Part shown: one piece after another, positions 1 to 9,186 of the stretch
Layout of the letters: every line of letters starts with the position of its first letter
Position numbering within the stretch: the stretch's first letter is position 1
Source: Flavobacteriaceae bacterium
GTDB lineage: Bacteria; Bacteroidota; Bacteroidia; Flavobacteriales; Flavobacteriaceae
Assembly (NCBI GenBank): GCA_029938265.1
Contig: JAOZVI010000004.1
Location: forward strand, 1-59,861
Length of the DNA: 59,861 nucleotides
Reading direction: 5' to 3'
Position numbers and translations under genes: made by a program
Notes under the pieces: generated by a model
What the model saw: the letters and a program-made list of their open reading frames with translations, nothing else
The model's database searches: none
What the model was told of the DNA's origin: nothing

Positions 1-125
1 ATTTTTTACAGGAAAAATATGGAAAAACAAAAGGAATACCTTTACGAACATTTTCTGGTAATCGCTATATAGGTGGTTTTAGCGATCATTTTCCGGTTTG
101 TGTTTATTTAAAAGATATGGATTAG
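1..125 (+). CDS. Endonuclease/exonuclease/phosphatase family protein, C-terminal end (partial)
   Basis: Only the last 40 codons are in the window, read from base 3 to the TAG at 123-125. The fragment ends in GGFSDHFPVCVYL. The SDH motif close to the C-terminus is the hallmark of the DNase I-like (EEP) fold, where Asp and His sit in the active site. In Bacteroidota such proteins are often secreted or lipid-anchored phosphodiesterases, but the N-terminus is missing, so substrate and location cannot be judged. The gene converges on the nitrilase gene with a 15-base gap and no obvious hairpin between them. Confidence 0.7.
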   Translation, partial: FLQEKYGKTKGIPLRTFSGNRYIGGFSDHFPVCVYLKDMD

Positions 126-140
126 ATTTATTATTGAAAT

Positions 141-920
141 TTATTTTATCTCAAATTCATCACGGTCGTCTAAAAATCTAAATTTATTTCTGCTTTCTAT
201 AATATGTTTTTTTTGTAAAGTAATTGTTTTAATATCTTGTTTATCAGTTTCAAAATCTAATAAAGTTTTCCCCATTGTATTATAAACTGCTGAATGACCG
301 GAGTAAACTAAATTATTGTTATCTATACCAACTCTGTTAACACCAACAACATAACATAAATTTTCAATGGCGCGAGCTTTTAATAAAGTTTCCCAGGCAA
401 ATATTCGGGCATTTGGCCAATTTGCAACATAAATTAATAAATCATAATTTTCTGTATTTCTAGCCCAAACAGGGAAACGTAAATCATAGCAGATCAAGGG
501 ACAAATTTTAAAATCCTTATATTCAAAAATAAGTTTTTCTTTTCCCGGATTAAATACATGATCTTCTTTGGCATATGAAAACAAATGCCGTTTATCATAA
601 TACTCAATTCTACCATTAGGAAAAGCAACAACCAAACGATTATAAAATATATTATTCTCACTAATTAATAAACTACCTATTAGTAAAGCGTCTTTAATTT
701 CAGCCTGTTTCAGCATCCATAAAATGGTTTTTCCTTTCATATTCTCAGCTACTGCATTTGCATTCATAGTAAAACCGGTAGAGAACAATTCAGGTAGTAC
801 AATAACATCTACATCATTAGAAATTAAATTAAATTTTAAAGTTAAATTTTCTAAATTTTTATTAATATTTTCCCAGGTATTATCAGTTTGGACTAAGGCA
901 AGTTTTAATGATTTTTCCAT
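141..920 (-). CDS. Nitrilase-superfamily amidohydrolase (omega-amidase YafV/Nit2-like)
   Basis: A 259-residue cytosolic carbon-nitrogen hydrolase with no signal peptide. The Glu-Lys-Cys triad is visible: E44 in VLPELFSTGF, K110 in YYDKRHLF and C144 in LICYDLRFPVW. The ELFSTGF and CYDLRFP wording and the length match the YafV/Nit2 branch, whose members hydrolyse alpha-ketoglutaramate and ketosuccinamate and so salvage transamination by-products. The exact substrate is inferred. The gene stands alone on the minus strand, divergent from sdhC and convergent with the EEP fragment. The ATG at 918-920 is the natural start because the beta-strand KLALVQTD follows at once. Confidence 0.9.
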   Translation of the reverse strand: MEKSLKLALVQTDNTWENINKNLENLTLKFNLISNDVDVIVLPELFSTGFTMNANAVAENMKGKTILWMLKQAEIKDALLIGSLLISENNIFYNRLVVAFPNGRIEYYDKRHLFSYAKEDHVFNPGKEKLIFEYKDFKICPLICYDLRFPVWARNTENYDLLIYVANWPNARIFAWETLLKARAIENLCYVVGVNRVGIDNNNLVYSGHSAVYNTMGKTLLDFETDKQDIKTITLQKKHIIESRNKFRFLDDRDEFEIK

Positions 921-1057
921 ACTTTAAAGATAGTAAAAATTGTATTATTGCTGTAAGAAGAACAGCTGATATTATTTTAAGCAATCCAATTTCAACAATT
1001 ATTTGGGTAAATAACTTTGAAAGTGATAATGGCTTGATTTTTTAATTCTTGATTTAT

Positions 1058-1100
1058 AAAAAAGCAGCTATTTAGACTAAATATAAATAGCTGCTTTTTT
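1058..1100 (+). terminator. Orphan rho-independent terminator upstream of sdhC
   Basis: A perfect 17-bp inverted repeat (1058-1074 with 1084-1100) around a 9-base loop. GCAGCTATTTA is in the left arm, and the right arm ends in a run of T, so it is a good terminator on the plus strand and symmetrical enough to work on the minus strand. It lies between two divergent genes, where neither needs a terminator. It therefore either insulates the sdh promoter or ends an unseen transcript or lost gene; a startless open frame runs into it from about 923 to 1045. Confidence 0.8.
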
Positions 1101-1122
1101 TATAGACTGATAAAAATCATGC

Positions 1123-1151
1123 TTGTTAATGATATACAATTTTTATCTTTG
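1123..1151 (+). promoter_or_regulatory. Bacteroidota-type promoter of sdhCAB
   Basis: The -7 element TATCTTTG at 1144-1151 fits the consensus TAnnTTTG. A -33 TTG lies at 1123-1125 with an 18-base spacer. It is placed 27 bases before the sdhC ATG and after the terminator, so sdhCAB is probably transcribed from here. Confidence 0.65.
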
Positions 1152-1178
1152 CTTGGAAAATATTAAATAAATAACCTT

Positions 1179-1865
1179 ATGGCAATTAAAAAAGGTTTAT
1201 TCAAAACATCGATTGGGCGTAAAAACCTAATGGCTTTTACAGGCCTCTTCACCAGTTTTTTTCTAATAATTCACCTTATTGGAAATCTTATATTAATTAT
1301 TCCTGATTCGTACTTTCCGATTGAATTTTGGGGGAATGTAGCAAGTGCACATGATATGTACAATGCTTACTCTCATTTTTTAGTTCATTTTTGGCCAATT
1401 TCTTTGGTAGCATGGGTATTGTATGCGGCACTTATTGTGCATGTTATTGATGCTATACTCATAACCTTAAACAACAACAAGGCTAAAGGAGAGAAATATA
1501 AGGTAACCGATAACTCTACTAGCACTTGGTATTCTCGTAATATGGGGATATTAGGTACGATTATAGGTATATTTATATTTATTCACATGACTCAATTTTG
1601 GTTGCAATACAAGGTGTTAGAGAATGAACATGATCTATACAATTTGGTTGTAGCAACCTTTAAAGAGTGGTGGGTATTAGTTATTTACGAAATTGGCATT
1701 ATAGCATTAGGTTTTCACTTAGTGCATGGTATAGAAAGTGCTCACCGTTCATTGGGAGTATATCCTAAAAATGCAATGGGGATTGTTAAATATATCGCAT
1801 TGTGCTTTGGTATAATTATGGCAGTTTTATATGCAATTATTCCTATCATTCTTTACTTCAAATAA
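1179..1865 (+). CDS. sdhC: Succinate dehydrogenase cytochrome b subunit
   Basis: A 228-residue membrane anchor of complex II, of the single-subunit diheme b558 type that carries five transmembrane helices. It passes electrons from SdhB to menaquinone. Hydrophobic segments lie near residues 15-40, 65-95, 125-145, 163-185 and 198-225. Candidate haem-ligand histidines sit within them, in [23 protein letters not shown] and [13 protein letters not shown]. The last motif is characteristic of this family. It is first in sdhCAB and is followed after 7 bases by sdhA. Having one anchor protein rather than SdhC plus SdhD fits a menaquinone-using Bacteroidota. Confidence 0.93.
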   Translation: MAIKKGLFKTSIGRKNLMAFTGLFTSFFLIIHLIGNLILIIPDSYFPIEFWGNVASAHDMYNAYSHFLVHFWPISLVAWVLYAALIVHVIDAILITLNNNKAKGEKYKVTDNSTSTWYSRNMGILGTIIGIFIFIHMTQFWLQYKVLENEHDLYNLVVATFKEWWVLVIYEIGIIALGFHLVHGIESAHRSLGVYPKNAMGIVKYIALCFGIIMAVLYAIIPIILYFK

Positions 1866-1872
1866 AAAAATT

Positions 1873-3786
1873 ATGGCTCTTAACGCAAAAATTCCAAAAG
1901 GACCTTTAAAAGATAAATGGCAAAATTATCTTAATAATACCAATATTGTAAATCCGGCAAATCGTAAAAAGATAGATGTTATTGTTGTGGGAGGAGGATT
2001 ATCAGGTGGAGGTGCAGCAGCATCATTGGCTGAACTTGGCTATAATGTAAAGGTATTCTTTTTTCAAGATTCTGCAAGACGCTCTCATTCTGTGGCAGCA
2101 CAAGGAGGTGTAAATGCAGCGAAGAATTATAAAAATGATGGCGACAATATTTACAGGATGTTTTATGATACTGTTAAAGGTGGTGATTATAGATCTAGAG
2201 AAGCCAATGTTTACAGAATGGCTGAATGTTCTGTTGATCTGATCGATCACATGACAGCTCAAGGTGTACCATTTGGACGTGAATATAGCGGTTATTTAAG
2301 TAACCGTTCTTTTGGTGGTGTATTGGTTTCCAGAACATTTTACGCACGTGGTCAAACAGGGCAACAGTTATTATTGGCTACTTATCAGGCATTGATGAAA
2401 CAAGTAAAAGTAGGAACCCTAACACAATATAGCCGTCATGAAATATTAGATTTAGTTGTAGTTGATGGAAAAGCCCGAGGTGTAATTGTAAGAGATTTGG
2501 TTACCGGTAAAATTGAACGACATTCCGCTCATGCAGTTGTTTTAGGAACAGGTGGATTTGGTAAGATCTTTTATCTTTCTACTTTGGCTATGAATTCAAA
2601 TGGTTCTGCTACATGGAGAGCCCATAAAAAAGGTGCATATTTTGCAAATCCTTCATGGACTCAAATTCATCCTACGGCTTTACCTCAGGCAGGTGAACAT
2701 CAATCTAAATTGACTTTAATGTCAGAATCTTTACGTAATGACGGTCGTATTTGGGTGCCAAAAAATAAAGATGATGACAGAAAACCTGGCGATATACCTG
2801 CTGAAGACAGAGATTATTACTTAGAAAGAAGATATCCTGCATTTGGTAATTTAGTACCTCGAGATGTAGCGTCACGGGCAGCCAAAGAAAGAATGGATGC
2901 CGGTCATGGTGTTGGTTCTTTAAAAAATGCTGTTTATTTAGATTTTAAAACAGCTATTGAACGTTTAGGTGAAGATACCATTAAAGAACGTTATGGTAAC
3001 CTTTTTACAATGTATCAAAAGATTACCAATATCAATGCTTATAAAGAACCTATGAAAATTTCTCCTGCAGCGCATTTCTCAATGGGAGGATTGTGGGTTG
3101 ATTATGAATTACAAACTACCATACCAGGATTATTTGCTGTTGGTGAAGCAAACTTTGCTGATCATGGCGCTAATCGTTTGGGTGCAAATTCACTTTTACA
3201 GGCTTCTGTAGATGGTAATTTTATTTTACCAAACACGATTTCTAATTATTTATCAAACGAAATCCGTACTGGAAAAATTTCCACTGATACTCCGGAATTT
3301 GATGAAGCTGAAAAAGCAGTAAAAGATCAAGTAGAAAAATTATTGGCAATTAAAGGTACTATGCCTGTAGATCAGATACATCGACGTTTAGGTAAAATAA
3401 TGTTTAAAGAAGTTGCCATGTCCCGAAATGAAAAAGGGATGCTTTGGGCTATTGAGGAAATTAAAAAATTACGTAAAGAGTTTTGGGGAAATGCAGCCAT
3501 TTCAGGAGATGAACACGGACCTAATTCAGAACTAGAAAAAGCAGGTCGTCTAGCCGATTATTTAGAGATAGCTGAATTAATGGCTGTTGATGCTTTAAAC
3601 AGAAAAGAAAGTTGCGGCGCGCACTTCCGTGAAGAATATCAAACTGAAGATGGAGAAGCAGTTCGTGATGATGAAAATTATATGTATTCTGCAGCTTGGG
3701 AATGGATGCAAGGAAAAAACTGGAAATTACATAAAGAAGAATTAGAATTTAAAGATATAGAAGTAAAAACAAGAAGTTATAAATAA
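1873..3786 (+). CDS. sdhA: Succinate dehydrogenase / fumarate reductase flavoprotein subunit
   Basis: A 637-residue catalytic subunit that oxidises succinate to fumarate with covalently bound FAD. The dinucleotide-binding motif [13 protein letters not shown] is at residues 38-50. H72 in [10 protein letters not shown] is the expected covalent FAD attachment site. HIHPTALP-type substrate residues and the late [11 protein letters not shown] motif that holds FAD are present. The ATG at 1873 is preferred. An in-frame ATG at 1831 would add 14 residues but overlaps the end of sdhC. The length fits the long SdhA of Bacteroidota and epsilonproteobacteria. The spacer before sdhB is unusually long for this operon and contains a repeat. 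Confidence 0.95.
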   Translation: MALNAKIPKGPLKDKWQNYLNNTNIVNPANRKKIDVIVVGGGLSGGGAAASLAELGYNVKVFFFQDSARRSHSVAAQGGVNAAKNYKNDGDNIYRMFYDTVKGGDYRSREANVYRMAECSVDLIDHMTAQGVPFGREYSGYLSNRSFGGVLVSRTFYARGQTGQQLLLATYQALMKQVKVGTLTQYSRHEILDLVVVDGKARGVIVRDLVTGKIERHSAHAVVLGTGGFGKIFYLSTLAMNSNGSATWRAHKKGAYFANPSWTQIHPTALPQAGEHQSKLTLMSESLRNDGRIWVPKNKDDDRKPGDIPAEDRDYYLERRYPAFGNLVPRDVASRAAKERMDAGHGVGSLKNAVYLDFKTAIERLGEDTIKERYGNLFTMYQKITNINAYKEPMKISPAAHFSMGGLWVDYELQTTIPGLFAVGEANFADHGANRLGANSLLQASVDGNFILPNTISNYLSNEIRTGKISTDTPEFDEAEKAVKDQVEKLLAIKGTMPVDQIHRRLGKIMFKEVAMSRNEKGMLWAIEEIKKLRKEFWGNAAISGDEHGPNSELEKAGRLADYLEIAELMAVDALNRKESCGAHFREEYQTEDGEAVRDDENYMYSAAWEWMQGKNWKLHKEELEFKDIEVKTRSYK

Positions 3787-3788
3787 TA

Positions 3789-3853
3789 GTATTGAGTATT
3801 TAGATTTCTCACTTTTAAAAACTCAATACCTAACCTCGCCGGCGGGCTGGGTT
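3789..3853 (+). repeat. Inverted repeat and GC-rich palindromic element in the sdhA-sdhB spacer
   Basis: Two structures fill the spacer. First, GTATTGAGT (3789-3797) pairs perfectly with ACTCAATAC (3821-3829) over a 23-base loop. Second comes a GC-rich stretch, foreign to this AT-rich DNA, with arms AACCTCGCC (3832-3840) and GGCGGGCTGGGTT (3841-3853) around the palindrome CGCCGGCG. It looks like a dispersed intergenic repeat. It may also form an mRNA structure that sets the SdhA to SdhB ratio, but that is inference. No second copy was noticed in this window. Confidence 0.55.
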
Positions 3854-3867
3854 CTATACCAAATAAT

Positions 3868-4617
3868 ATGAAGTTAACACTAAAAATCTGGCGTCAAGAT
3901 AATGCTAAAGCTAAAGGAAAATTAGTAAAATATGAATTATCGGACTTAAGTACTGATATGTCTTTCTTAGAAATGTTAGATGTACTTAATGAACAACTGG
4001 CATCAAAAGGAGAAAGAGTTGTAGAGTTTGATCATGATTGTAGAGAGGGGATTTGCGGACAATGTTCATTAGTTATTAACGGGCAAGCACACGGACCTGA
4101 GGGGCATTACACAACTTGTCAAACTCATTTACGATCTTTTAAAGATGGTCAGACACTTAATATAGAGCCATTTAGAGCAAATTCATTTCCCGTAATTAGA
4201 GATCTAAAAGTTGATAGAACCTCAATGGATCATATTATTCAGGCGGGTGGTTATATTTCTTCTTTTACAGGAATGGCTCCTGAAGCCAACTCTATACCAA
4301 TCCATCATAATATCGCCGAAAGTGCTTTTGATAGCGCAGCGTGTATAGGATGTGGTGCTTGTATTGCTACTTGTAAAAATTCATCAGCTGCTTTGTTTAT
4401 GTCGGCTAAAATTGCTCATTTGGCAAAATTACCTCAAGGACAAATTGAACGTGCTGAACGCGTAGTTTGGATGGTTAATGCACATGATGATGAAGGTTTT
4501 GGTAGTTGTACAAATACCGGCGCTTGTGCTATGGTTTGTCCGCAAGAAGTACCATTACTAGACATTACCAGAATGAACTATGAGTACAACAGATCATTAA
4601 AAACAATTGATAGCTAG
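3868..4617 (+). CDS. sdhB: Succinate dehydrogenase iron-sulfur subunit
   Basis: A 249-residue electron-transfer subunit linking SdhA FAD to the cytochrome b anchor. All three cluster motifs can be read: C58, C63, C66 and C84 for the 2Fe-2S ferredoxin domain (CREGICGQC), C159, C162, C165 and C169 for the 4Fe-4S centre (CIGCGACIATC), and C214, C220 and C224 for the 3Fe-4S centre (CTNTGACAMVC). A terminator follows, so it closes the sdhCAB operon. The start ATG at 3868 gives the expected N-terminal beta-strand MKLTLKIWRQD. Confidence 0.95.
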   Translation: MKLTLKIWRQDNAKAKGKLVKYELSDLSTDMSFLEMLDVLNEQLASKGERVVEFDHDCREGICGQCSLVINGQAHGPEGHYTTCQTHLRSFKDGQTLNIEPFRANSFPVIRDLKVDRTSMDHIIQAGGYISSFTGMAPEANSIPIHHNIAESAFDSAACIGCGACIATCKNSSAALFMSAKIAHLAKLPQGQIERAERVVWMVNAHDDEGFGSCTNTGACAMVCPQEVPLLDITRMNYEYNRSLKTIDS

Positions 4618-4646
4618 AATAATAAAGGTTCTTAATTTTAAAATTT

Positions 4647-4697
4647 AAAAAATCCACATAGAAAAAGTATTAGAATACTTACTTGTGTGGATTTTTT
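4647..4697 (+). terminator. Rho-independent terminator after sdhB
   Basis: A 12-bp outer stem, A6TCCACA at 4647-4658 with TGTGGAT6 at 4686-4697. The interior carries a second small hairpin, AAGTATT with AATACTT (4665-4671 and 4674-4680). The T-run on the right makes it a terminator for sdhCAB. Confidence 0.8.
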
Positions 4698-4774
4698 GCT
4701 GATACATATGCCTCATTTTAATGATTACTCAATTTGTTTGGTTATATTTACGTATTTAGACTGGAATTAATAAG

Positions 4775-5344
4775 ATGCAACAACCCAAAAAACATATATT
4801 ACAACCAGATAAATGGGTAAAATTACATGCTGATTATTTGTTTAATTATACCATAACACGTGTTAATGATCATGATTTAGCCAAAGATCTGGTTCAGGAG
4901 ACTTTTTTTTCAGGAATAAAAGGGCAAAAAAATTTTAGAGGACAAGCTTCGGAAAGAACATGGTTGGTTTCAATATTAAAAAGAAAAATAATTGATCATT
5001 ATCGCAAAATTAACTCTGCTAAAGGGAAGAAAGAAGTGAGAATGAATTTTTATGATGAGGGTGAAAGAAAAGGTAGTTGGTTGGAAGAACGTGTTCCACA
5101 AAGCTGGGATAATGAATCAGAAAAGAAAATTGAAAATGACGAATTAAAAAAAGCTTTAAATGATTGTATTTCAGGATTACCTGAGAAATACAAAATGGTC
5201 TTTTTATTAAAAACTGTACAAGAATATGAAACCGAAGAAATTTGTAATGAATTAGGGATTACGTCGTCAAATTTATGGGTGATTATTCATAGAGCAAGAT
5301 TACAATTGCGAAAATGTATAGAAGAGAATTGGTTTAAAAAGTAG
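4775..5344 (+). CDS. ECF-type RNA polymerase sigma-70 family factor
   Basis: A 189-residue sigma factor with region 2 at about residues 18-80 (core-binding DLVQETF, then ERTWLVSILKRKIIDHYRK for -10 recognition) and region 4 at about 125-185 (LPEKYKMVFLLK and a helix-turn-helix with SSNLWVIIHRARLQL). No region 3 is present. It would direct RNA polymerase to a specific, unknown gene set. A small HxxxCxxC protein begins 6 bases after its stop, so the pair is probably co-transcribed. The ATG is preceded by GGAATTAATAAG. Confidence 0.9.
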   Translation: MQQPKKHILQPDKWVKLHADYLFNYTITRVNDHDLAKDLVQETFFSGIKGQKNFRGQASERTWLVSILKRKIIDHYRKINSAKGKKEVRMNFYDEGERKGSWLEERVPQSWDNESEKKIENDELKKALNDCISGLPEKYKMVFLLKTVQEYETEEICNELGITSSNLWVIIHRARLQLRKCIEENWFKK

Positions 5345-5350
5345 GAAGAA

Positions 5351-5623
5351 ATGAAAAAAATAATGATAACATGCGATGAAGCAACTTCCATTTGCGATAA
5401 GAATCAATATGGAGAAGCTTCAATATTTGAGAAATTCAAATTAAATATTCATTTATTATTATGCAAGCATTGTAGAGCCTATTCGATGCAAAATAATTAT
5501 ATCACAAAATTATTGGGTAAATATTTTGATGATAGTTGTAAAAATGATCATTTAATCAATAAAGAAAAATCCGAAATAGAAGAGAATTTAAAAATTAAAA
5601 TCAAAGAAATTTCAAAAAAATAG
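5351..5623 (+). CDS. Small cytosolic HxxxCxxC protein, probable partner (anti-sigma-like) of the upstream sigma factor
   Basis: A 90-residue soluble protein without a membrane segment. It holds CDEATSICDK near the N-terminus and HLLLCKHC (His-x3-Cys-x2-Cys) at about residues 33-40. HxxxCxxC is the zinc motif of ZAS-type anti-sigma factors, and the gene directly follows a sigma gene. Unlike membrane anti-sigma factors it has no anchor, so it would act in the cytosol, perhaps as a redox or metal sensor. Binding to the sigma factor is inferred from context and motif. A terminator follows, making this a two-gene unit. Confidence 0.75.
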   Translation: MKKIMITCDEATSICDKNQYGEASIFEKFKLNIHLLLCKHCRAYSMQNNYITKLLGKYFDDSCKNDHLINKEKSEIEENLKIKIKEISKK

Positions 5624-5645
5624 TATAAATCAATTAACTTTAAAT

Positions 5646-5677
5646 GCAGAATTTCTTATAATAATTCTGCTTTTTTT
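5646..5677 (+). terminator. Rho-independent terminator after the sigma/HxxxCxxC pair
   Basis: The stem GCAGAATT (5646-5653) pairs with AATTCTGC (5663-5670) over a 9-base loop and is followed by seven T (5671-5677). It separates the regulator pair from the cardiolipin synthase gene. Confidence 0.85.
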
Positions 5678-5710
5678 ATACCTCTGATCTAATATCAACT
5701 TATATTATAT

Positions 5711-7138
5711 ATGGAAGACATTTATAATTTAAAAGCCTATGTAGTAATTACTTATTATATTTTTATCAGTTTTTTAATTATTGCAATAATTTTAGATAAT
5801 AAGAAACCGGCAAAATCATTTGCATATATATTTTTGTTGTTATTATTTCCAATTGGAGGGGTTTTACTTTACTTTTTATTAGGGGTTCATTATCAGAAAA
5901 AAAAATTATTTACCCGTTTAAGGAATTATCAGGGCGAATATGTTCAAACATCAAATAATAAAAATAAAGAAGGTTTAATTAAAATACCTGGTATTACACA
6001 AAAAATTCCCACACTTTTTTACAATATTGACCATGTACAATTTACTGTTAAAAATGATATTAGATTTTTAGTCAATGGAGAAGAAAAATTCCCGGTATTG
6101 ATAAGTGAATTAAAAAAAGCTAAAAAGACAATTTATTTAGAATATTATATTTTTAATGATGATAAAATTGGAAATAAAATAATTGAAATTTTGTGTGAGA
6201 AATCCTTAGATGGAGTTGATGTTAAAGTAATTTATGATCCTGTTGGAAGCTCACTTTCAAAGAAAGCGGTAAAAAAATTAAAGCAGCATAATGTTGAGAT
6301 CAAATCTTATATGCCTGTGTTTTTTTCAAGATTTGCCCATAAAGCAAACTATAGAAATCACCGAAAAATTGTTATTATTGATGATAATACCGGGTTTTTG
6401 GGAGGGATGAATATAACGGATAAATATATTAATCCAAACAATACCAACCTTTTTTGGCGCGATACTCATGTAATGATCAAAGGCGAAGCAGTTTTTGATT
6501 TGCAATTATTATTTATTAGTGATTGGTTTTTTGTTAGTGGAAAAAAAATTAAACCCAATCAAAATGTCGATTTTGGTTCAATAGATTGTCAAGTACCAAC
6601 AAGTATTTTAGGAAGTGATTATGGAACAGATTTCCAACATATTATGGAAGCATTTTTTGGAATGATAACAAATGCTAAAGAAGAAGTATTAATATCTACT
6701 CCATATTTTTTACCCAATGAAACAATTTTAAATGCCTTGATAATTACTGCTAAAAGCGGTGTAAAAATTAAATTATTATTGCCCCAAAAAACTGATCTTG
6801 TATCAGCATATTATGCATCACAAACATATCTTAAGGAAGTATTAAAAAATAATATTGAAGTATATTATTATACTAAAGGAATGATGCATGCAAAAACAAT
6901 GATTGTAGACAATAGTATATGTACTGTTGGAAGTACAAATATGGATCAACGCAGTTTTGATTTAAATGCTGAAGTAAATATGTTTATAATTGATGAAAAA
7001 AAATCATTAGAATTAAAAAGTCAATTTGAAGCAGATCTAAAAGATTCTTATAAATTAAATATCAATGAGTTGTTAAACTGGCCATGGTATAAAAAAGCAC
7101 TCAGCTCATTAGCCAGATTGATAGCTCCAATTTTATAA
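5711..7138 (+). CDS. cls: Cardiolipin synthase (phospholipase D family)
   Basis: A 475-residue inner-membrane enzyme that joins phosphatidylglycerol molecules to form cardiolipin. Two N-terminal membrane helices (about residues 10-28 and 36-58) are followed by two PLD domains. The catalytic HxKxxxxD motifs are complete: H217, K219 and D224 in HRKIVIID, and H393, K395 and D400 in HAKTMIVD. GGMN and GSTNMDQRSF follow them as expected. The length is normal for bacterial Cls. The methyltransferase gene begins 3 bases after the stop, so the two are co-transcribed. Confidence 0.94.
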   Translation: MEDIYNLKAYVVITYYIFISFLIIAIILDNKKPAKSFAYIFLLLLFPIGGVLLYFLLGVHYQKKKLFTRLRNYQGEYVQTSNNKNKEGLIKIPGITQKIPTLFYNIDHVQFTVKNDIRFLVNGEEKFPVLISELKKAKKTIYLEYYIFNDDKIGNKIIEILCEKSLDGVDVKVIYDPVGSSLSKKAVKKLKQHNVEIKSYMPVFFSRFAHKANYRNHRKIVIIDDNTGFLGGMNITDKYINPNNTNLFWRDTHVMIKGEAVFDLQLLFISDWFFVSGKKIKPNQNVDFGSIDCQVPTSILGSDYGTDFQHIMEAFFGMITNAKEEVLISTPYFLPNETILNALIITAKSGVKIKLLLPQKTDLVSAYYASQTYLKEVLKNNIEVYYYTKGMMHAKTMIVDNSICTVGSTNMDQRSFDLNAEVNMFIIDEKKSLELKSQFEADLKDSYKLNINELLNWPWYKKALSSLARLIAPIL

Positions 7139-7141
7139 AAA

Positions 7142-7783
7142 ATGGATTTTATAACTAAAGAAATTGATTCTTATGCTATTGAACATTCACAAAATGAACC
7201 AAAACTTTTAAAGGAACTCAATAAAGAAACCTGGCAAAAGATGCTCATACCACGAATGTTAAGCGGACATTATCAAGGTAGGTTACTATCGATGATTTCA
7301 AAACTTATTAATCCAAAAACGATTTTAGAAATTGGTACTTATACAGGTTATTCCGCTTTGTGTTTAGCTGAGGGACTACAGAACAAAGGATTATTACACA
7401 CCATAGATTATAATGAAGAATTATTAGATTTTCAAAAGAAATATTTTAACAAATCAAAGTATAAAGATCAAATAAAAACATATTTAGGTGATGCTCTTGA
7501 TATAATACCTAAAATTGAAGATAAATTTGATTTGGTTTTTATAGATGCCGATAAAACCAATTATTCAAATTATTATAATTTGATTATAAATAAGATGAAT
7601 AAAGGTGGGGTTATTTTATCAGATAATGTTTTATGGAGTGGAAAAGTTACTGAAAAACCTAATCCAAAAGATAGTGATACAATTGCATTGATTTTGTATA
7701 ATAAATTACTAAAAAACGATTCAAGAATTGAAACTGTTTTGCTTCCTATTAGAGATGGTTTAACGATCAGTAGGGTAAAATAA
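7142..7783 (+). CDS. Class I SAM-dependent O-methyltransferase (COMT/CCoAMT-like)
   Basis: A 213-residue soluble enzyme with a Rossmann SAM site, ILEIGTYTGYSAL at about residues 61-73. The metal and substrate site of catechol-type O-methyltransferases is present, with D135 and D137 in FIDADKTNY and D161, N162 in SDNVLW. Such enzymes methylate catechol-like hydroxyls with Mg2+. The natural substrate here is unknown. It is second in a two-gene unit with cls, which does not itself suggest a substrate. It converges with the MATE gene, leaving 3 bases and no terminator hairpin. Confidence 0.9.
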   Translation: MDFITKEIDSYAIEHSQNEPKLLKELNKETWQKMLIPRMLSGHYQGRLLSMISKLINPKTILEIGTYTGYSALCLAEGLQNKGLLHTIDYNEELLDFQKKYFNKSKYKDQIKTYLGDALDIIPKIEDKFDLVFIDADKTNYSNYYNLIINKMNKGGVILSDNVLWSGKVTEKPNPKDSDTIALILYNKLLKNDSRIETVLLPIRDGLTISRVK

Positions 7784-7786
7784 AAA

Positions 7787-9115
7787 CTATAGCGGTAAGA
7801 ATTTTTTTCTAAAAATAACTATTAGAATACCACTTCTTAAGATCATCCATATTGTAAAGGCTATCCAAATTGCATATAATTTTAAATCAAAATAATTACC
7901 CACTAACAAAAAAGGAATAAAACCAAAAAATGTAGCAATTACCAACGTATTTCGTAAAATTACAGCCTCAGCCATTCCTTTAAAAATACCATCAAAAACA
8001 AAGGCAAATGCATTGATGGGTTGCATTAAAATCACTATCCAAAAAATTGAATAAAATAATTGTAATACATCATTATCTTTCGTAAATAATAATCCGATTT
8101 CTTGATAAAAAGTAAAACATAAAACTCCTAAAATTAAGGTAATAATTAAGGTAAACTTGCTTAGATCATAGCTTAATTTCCAAATTTTTGTATAATTATT
8201 TTCCCCAACAAATTTCCCTGACATGATATTTCCAACACTTGCATAACCATCAATAAAAAAAGCAAAAAACAACCAGATTTGAAAGGCAATTGTTTGGGCA
8301 GCAATATAATTAGTACCGTATTTTGCAGCATAAGCATTGGCTAAATAAAGGGCTATATTTAAAGCAATAGCACGAATTATTAAATTGGCGCTCAATGATA
8401 GAATTGTTTTTATTTCCGGATGAAAAGGAAAAGTTAAACGAAGTGAAAAAGGTGTTTTTTTAATAGACAAGATCAAAGCCAAAAGTGCCATAATAAATTG
8501 AGCAATTACACTGGCCCACGCAGCTCCTTCAACATGCATTGGTTGTATAAAACCATCAATACCGTATATTAAAACAAAATCTAATCCCACATTTAATAAA
8601 GCACCAATAATACTAATTACCATTGGCCAAAAAGTATTTTGTAATCCTCTAAAAACACCAAAAACTGAAAAGACAAAAAGAGTAAAAGGTAGACCCAAAG
8701 CTCTAATTTTATAATAACTAACAGAGTATTTTAAAACTAATCCTGTAGCGTTATAAAGTGTAAAGATCTCATTGATAAAAAAGATAGTAATAAAATAAAT
8801 AATAAAACTTAAAATGATGTTTATTGTTATTATTTGGGCAGGTAAAGCAGCAATTTCATCAATTTTTTTTGCTCCTAAATATCTAGCGATTATGGCCGAA
8901 ATTGCTGAACGGGTTTGTGCTAAGATCCAAACTATAGCAGAAATAAATGAACCGGCTATACCAACAGCAGCAAGTGATTCAATAGGATTTATATTGATAT
9001 TGCCTATGATTGCAGTATCGGTTATTGATAATAAAGGTTCAGCTATACCCGAAATTATAGCAGGTATTGCCAATTTATTTATGTAAGAAAAAGAAAATTT
9101 TTGTGTTTTGCTCAA
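7787..9115 (-). CDS. MATE family efflux transporter (DinF-like)
   Basis: A 442-residue polytopic inner-membrane protein with about twelve hydrophobic helices in two similar halves, as in MATE exporters. The N-terminal ISGIAEPLLSITDTAIIG and the second-half NLIIRAIALNIALYLANAYAAKYG and FFIDGYASVGNIMSG resemble the DinF subgroup. These pumps use H+ or Na+ gradients to expel cationic compounds; the substrate cannot be told. The gene stands alone, divergent from comEC across 71 bases. Confidence 0.9.
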   Translation of the reverse strand: MSKTQKFSFSYINKLAIPAIISGIAEPLLSITDTAIIGNININPIESLAAVGIAGSFISAIVWILAQTRSAISAIIARYLGAKKIDEIAALPAQIITINIILSFIIYFITIFFINEIFTLYNATGLVLKYSVSYYKIRALGLPFTLFVFSVFGVFRGLQNTFWPMVISIIGALLNVGLDFVLIYGIDGFIQPMHVEGAAWASVIAQFIMALLALILSIKKTPFSLRLTFPFHPEIKTILSLSANLIIRAIALNIALYLANAYAAKYGTNYIAAQTIAFQIWLFFAFFIDGYASVGNIMSGKFVGENNYTKIWKLSYDLSKFTLIITLILGVLCFTFYQEIGLLFTKDNDVLQLFYSIFWIVILMQPINAFAFVFDGIFKGMAEAVILRNTLVIATFFGFIPFLLVGNYFDLKLYAIWIAFTIWMILRSGILIVIFRKKFLPL

Positions 9116-9186
9116 ATTTTGTATTTCAAATGTTTACAAAGGCGAAAGTAAGGTATTAAAGAGTACAATCTCATAATATTTTTATA

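Noticed and set aside
1831-1872. Longer SdhA beginning at ATG 1831
   Set aside because: The added 14 residues overlap the end of sdhC and are read from its coding sequence; the ATG at 1873 has normal spacing after the sdhC stop.
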